Of a DNA stretch of 64,000 nucleotides, positions 62,855 through 64,000 are shown piece after piece; within the stretch, counting starts at the first letter, position 1, and the number at the start of each line of letters is the position of its first letter. The position numbers were made by a program, and so were the translations under genes. The notes beneath the pieces are model-generated. The model saw only the letters and a list, made by a program, of their open reading frames with translations, ran no database searches and was not told the DNA's origin. Source of the stretch: Methylobacterium sp. Leaf117 (GTDB taxonomy: Bacteria; Pseudomonadota; Alphaproteobacteria; Rhizobiales; Beijerinckiaceae); assembly GCF_001422985.1 (NCBI RefSeq), contig NZ_LMNL01000012.1, positions 313,096 through 377,095 of the forward strand, read 5' to 3'.

Positions 62855-63562
62855 ATGAAAATGGGAGGTGCGGCAAACTTGCTATCAGAAACTGAGAAGG
62901 GCCAGGAAGTCGCGCGTTATTCAACTAATGGGAAGGCAATTTTACAGAAGTTTGTTGCTCATAGTTTCCGAGCTTCCAACATAGCTTTAAAACATGGCTG
63001 GTTACCTGGAGCTAGGTATACTAATCTTCGTGATGTAAGTAATTTCGACCGACTAGGATTTTTAGATATCGACTGGAAAAACTATAATTTCGAACGACAT
63101 TTAAGAGCAGCAATATCGACTAAGCCCATGCTTACTATTGCTAGGGACATCGAGAACATAAAGGAAATCAACAGGTCCTTAGATGAAGCACACTTGCTGA
63201 AAGAGCACTCAGACTTAGTAGCAGTGGTTCCAAAAGCAATCGAGTTGATTGACTGCCTTGAAGATATTATACCAACCCAATTTATATTTGGCTATAGCGT
63301 TCCAACAAAATACGGAGGCACTTTGATACCGCCTAACAATTTTAAGCGTCCCGTTCACTTATTGGGCGGCAGACCTGATGTGCAGAGAAAATTAGGCAAC
63401 GAAATGGTAGTCGTAAGTCTAGACTGCAACAGGTTTACACTAGATGCAGCTTTTGGCGATTTTTTTGATGGCACGAGGTTTCGACCGCATCCAACGGGAG
63501 GATATGATAATTGTATCGAATGTTCAGTTATCAATATCAATAAGCTGTGGACTGGCTACTGA
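62855..63562 (+). CDS. Possible DpdA/TGT-like (DUF6610-type) protein
   Basis: A 235-residue protein. The N-terminal part reads HGWLPGARYTNLRDV and GFLDIDWKNYNFERHL; the rest shows a strand-helix series suggestive of a TIM barrel: LTIARDIEN, LVAVVPKAIEL, FIFGYSVPTKYGGT, PVHLLGGRPDVQRKL and VVVSLDCNRFT. This resembles, from memory, proteins named DUF6610 and the DpdA-type paralogues of tRNA-guanine transglycosylase that insert 7-deazaguanines into phage or island DNA. Function is a hypothesis. The coding DNA is AT-rich. A Cys-cluster protein gene follows 42 bp downstream. Confidence 0.5.
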   Translation: MKMGGAANLLSETEKGQEVARYSTNGKAILQKFVAHSFRASNIALKHGWLPGARYTNLRDVSNFDRLGFLDIDWKNYNFERHLRAAISTKPMLTIARDIENIKEINRSLDEAHLLKEHSDLVAVVPKAIELIDCLEDIIPTQFIFGYSVPTKYGGTLIPPNNFKRPVHLLGGRPDVQRKLGNEMVVVSLDCNRFTLDAAFGDFFDGTRFRPHPTGGYDNCIECSVININKLWTGY

Positions 63563-63604
63563 GCCGTTTTGATAGGCTAACCTTTTGGGGGAAGGGTTAT
63601 ACGC

Positions 63605-64000
63605 GTGCGGCATTCGGATACACTAGACAAAATCGTTGGAACATACCTCCCGGCAGTAGCTCACGAACCGATTGAATACAAAGGGAAGAAATACCAACCA
63701 AAACCCCTTGTAGTCTCCCCAAATCTAATTCGGGGATTTACATGCCCGCCCCTCTGTGGAGCGTGCTGTGGAAGTTTTTCGCTCGACTATTTGCCTGATG
63801 AGTCTCCGACGTCGGAGGCAGCCCCACGAGTAGTTCAAGTAAATGGGAATGTTTATTTAGTTAAATCGGACAGGCAGGCGGATGTTGGAGATAGATGGTG
63901 TAGAAATTTGGACAAAACCAATGGCAGATGTCTGGTGTACGATCTTCGGCCTATGGCATGTGATTTTGAACTTATAAGATTTTTAGTATATACAGATAAA
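63605..64000 (+). CDS. YkgJ-like Cys-cluster protein, 3' end outside window
   Basis: 132 codons are visible and the frame is open at the right edge. A GTG start has a GGGGGAAGGG site 8 bases upstream. The segment GFTCPPLCGACCGSFSLDYLP and later WCRNLDKTNGRCLVYDLRPMACDFE give the cysteine spacing of YkgJ/UPF0153-type proteins, which bind zinc or an Fe-S cluster. It is co-oriented with the DpdA/TGT-like gene and probably in the same operon. Confidence 0.75.
   Translation, partial: MRHSDTLDKIVGTYLPAVAHEPIEYKGKKYQPKPLVVSPNLIRGFTCPPLCGACCGSFSLDYLPDESPTSEAAPRVVQVNGNVYLVKSDRQADVGDRWCRNLDKTNGRCLVYDLRPMACDFELIRFLVYTDK

Noticed and set aside
1-64000. tRNA or att-site boundary for the accessory island
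   Set aside because: No tRNA gene or paired direct repeats flanking the island were found by eye; a dedicated tRNA scan would be needed to exclude them.

Overview
The window is high-GC DNA with GTG/TTG starts and gene content typical of an alphaproteobacterium of the Methylobacterium/Methylorubrum type: a bacteriophytochrome, many hybrid histidine kinases, FixL/FixJ-like regulators, an ExoY-like sugar transferase and IS5/IS3 elements. The genus is inferred from style and families only; no rRNA or tRNA gene was seen.

Region 1 (1-17.8 kb) is mostly chromosomal signalling. It holds a phytochrome operon on the minus strand (phytochrome kinase, single-domain receiver, hybrid kinase), an acyl-CoA dehydrogenase, a MASE4-type hybrid kinase, two tiny secreted proteins, a cyclic-nucleotide-binding/thioredoxin-reductase-like fusion, a FixL/FixJ-like pair with a lone receiver, a short-chain dehydrogenase and an exopolysaccharide-type sugar transferase.

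Region 2 (18.0-34.4 kb) is one co-oriented uptake cluster: exbB-exbD-tonB, an active/inactive pair of M16 peptidases, a secreted small protein, a cytoplasmic TlpA-like thioredoxin, a LysE exporter, a PLP-dependent cysteine synthase/desulfhydrase-like enzyme, an STN-type TonB-dependent receptor, and two tandem BclA/YddA-type (SbmA/BacA-like plus ATPase) ABC proteins. A decayed receptor fragment lies just upstream. I infer import of a peptidic, possibly thiol-containing, metallophore or nutrient followed by its cytoplasmic breakdown.

Region 3 (34.4-48.5 kb) opens with two abutting IS5-family elements and closes with an IS3 remnant. Between them is a tightly coupled operon: UvrD-like helicase, DrmA, DrmB, NERD-helicase fusion, tiny DNA-binding-like protein, 5-methylcytosine methyltransferase, an unknown protein and a Vsr endonuclease. 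DrmA/DrmB and the methyltransferase are DISARM hallmarks, but the phospholipase-D DrmC is absent and other nucleases/helicases take its place. This is the best candidate for an undescribed defence system here.

Region 4 (48.5-64 kb) is an accessory island of mixed base composition. It contains a low-GC PD-(D/E)XK-like protein, a DUF262/HNH (GmrSD-like) gene overlapping a second PD-(D/E)XK-like gene, a frameshifted KfrA-like pseudogene, an NmrA-like reductase, two overlapping metallophosphoesterases, a three-gene Hsp70-like operon, a truncated IS3 element, and a low-GC end with a membrane protein divergent from a possible 7-deazaguanine transglycosylase-like (DpdA/TGT-like) protein and a YkgJ-like Cys-cluster protein that runs off the window.
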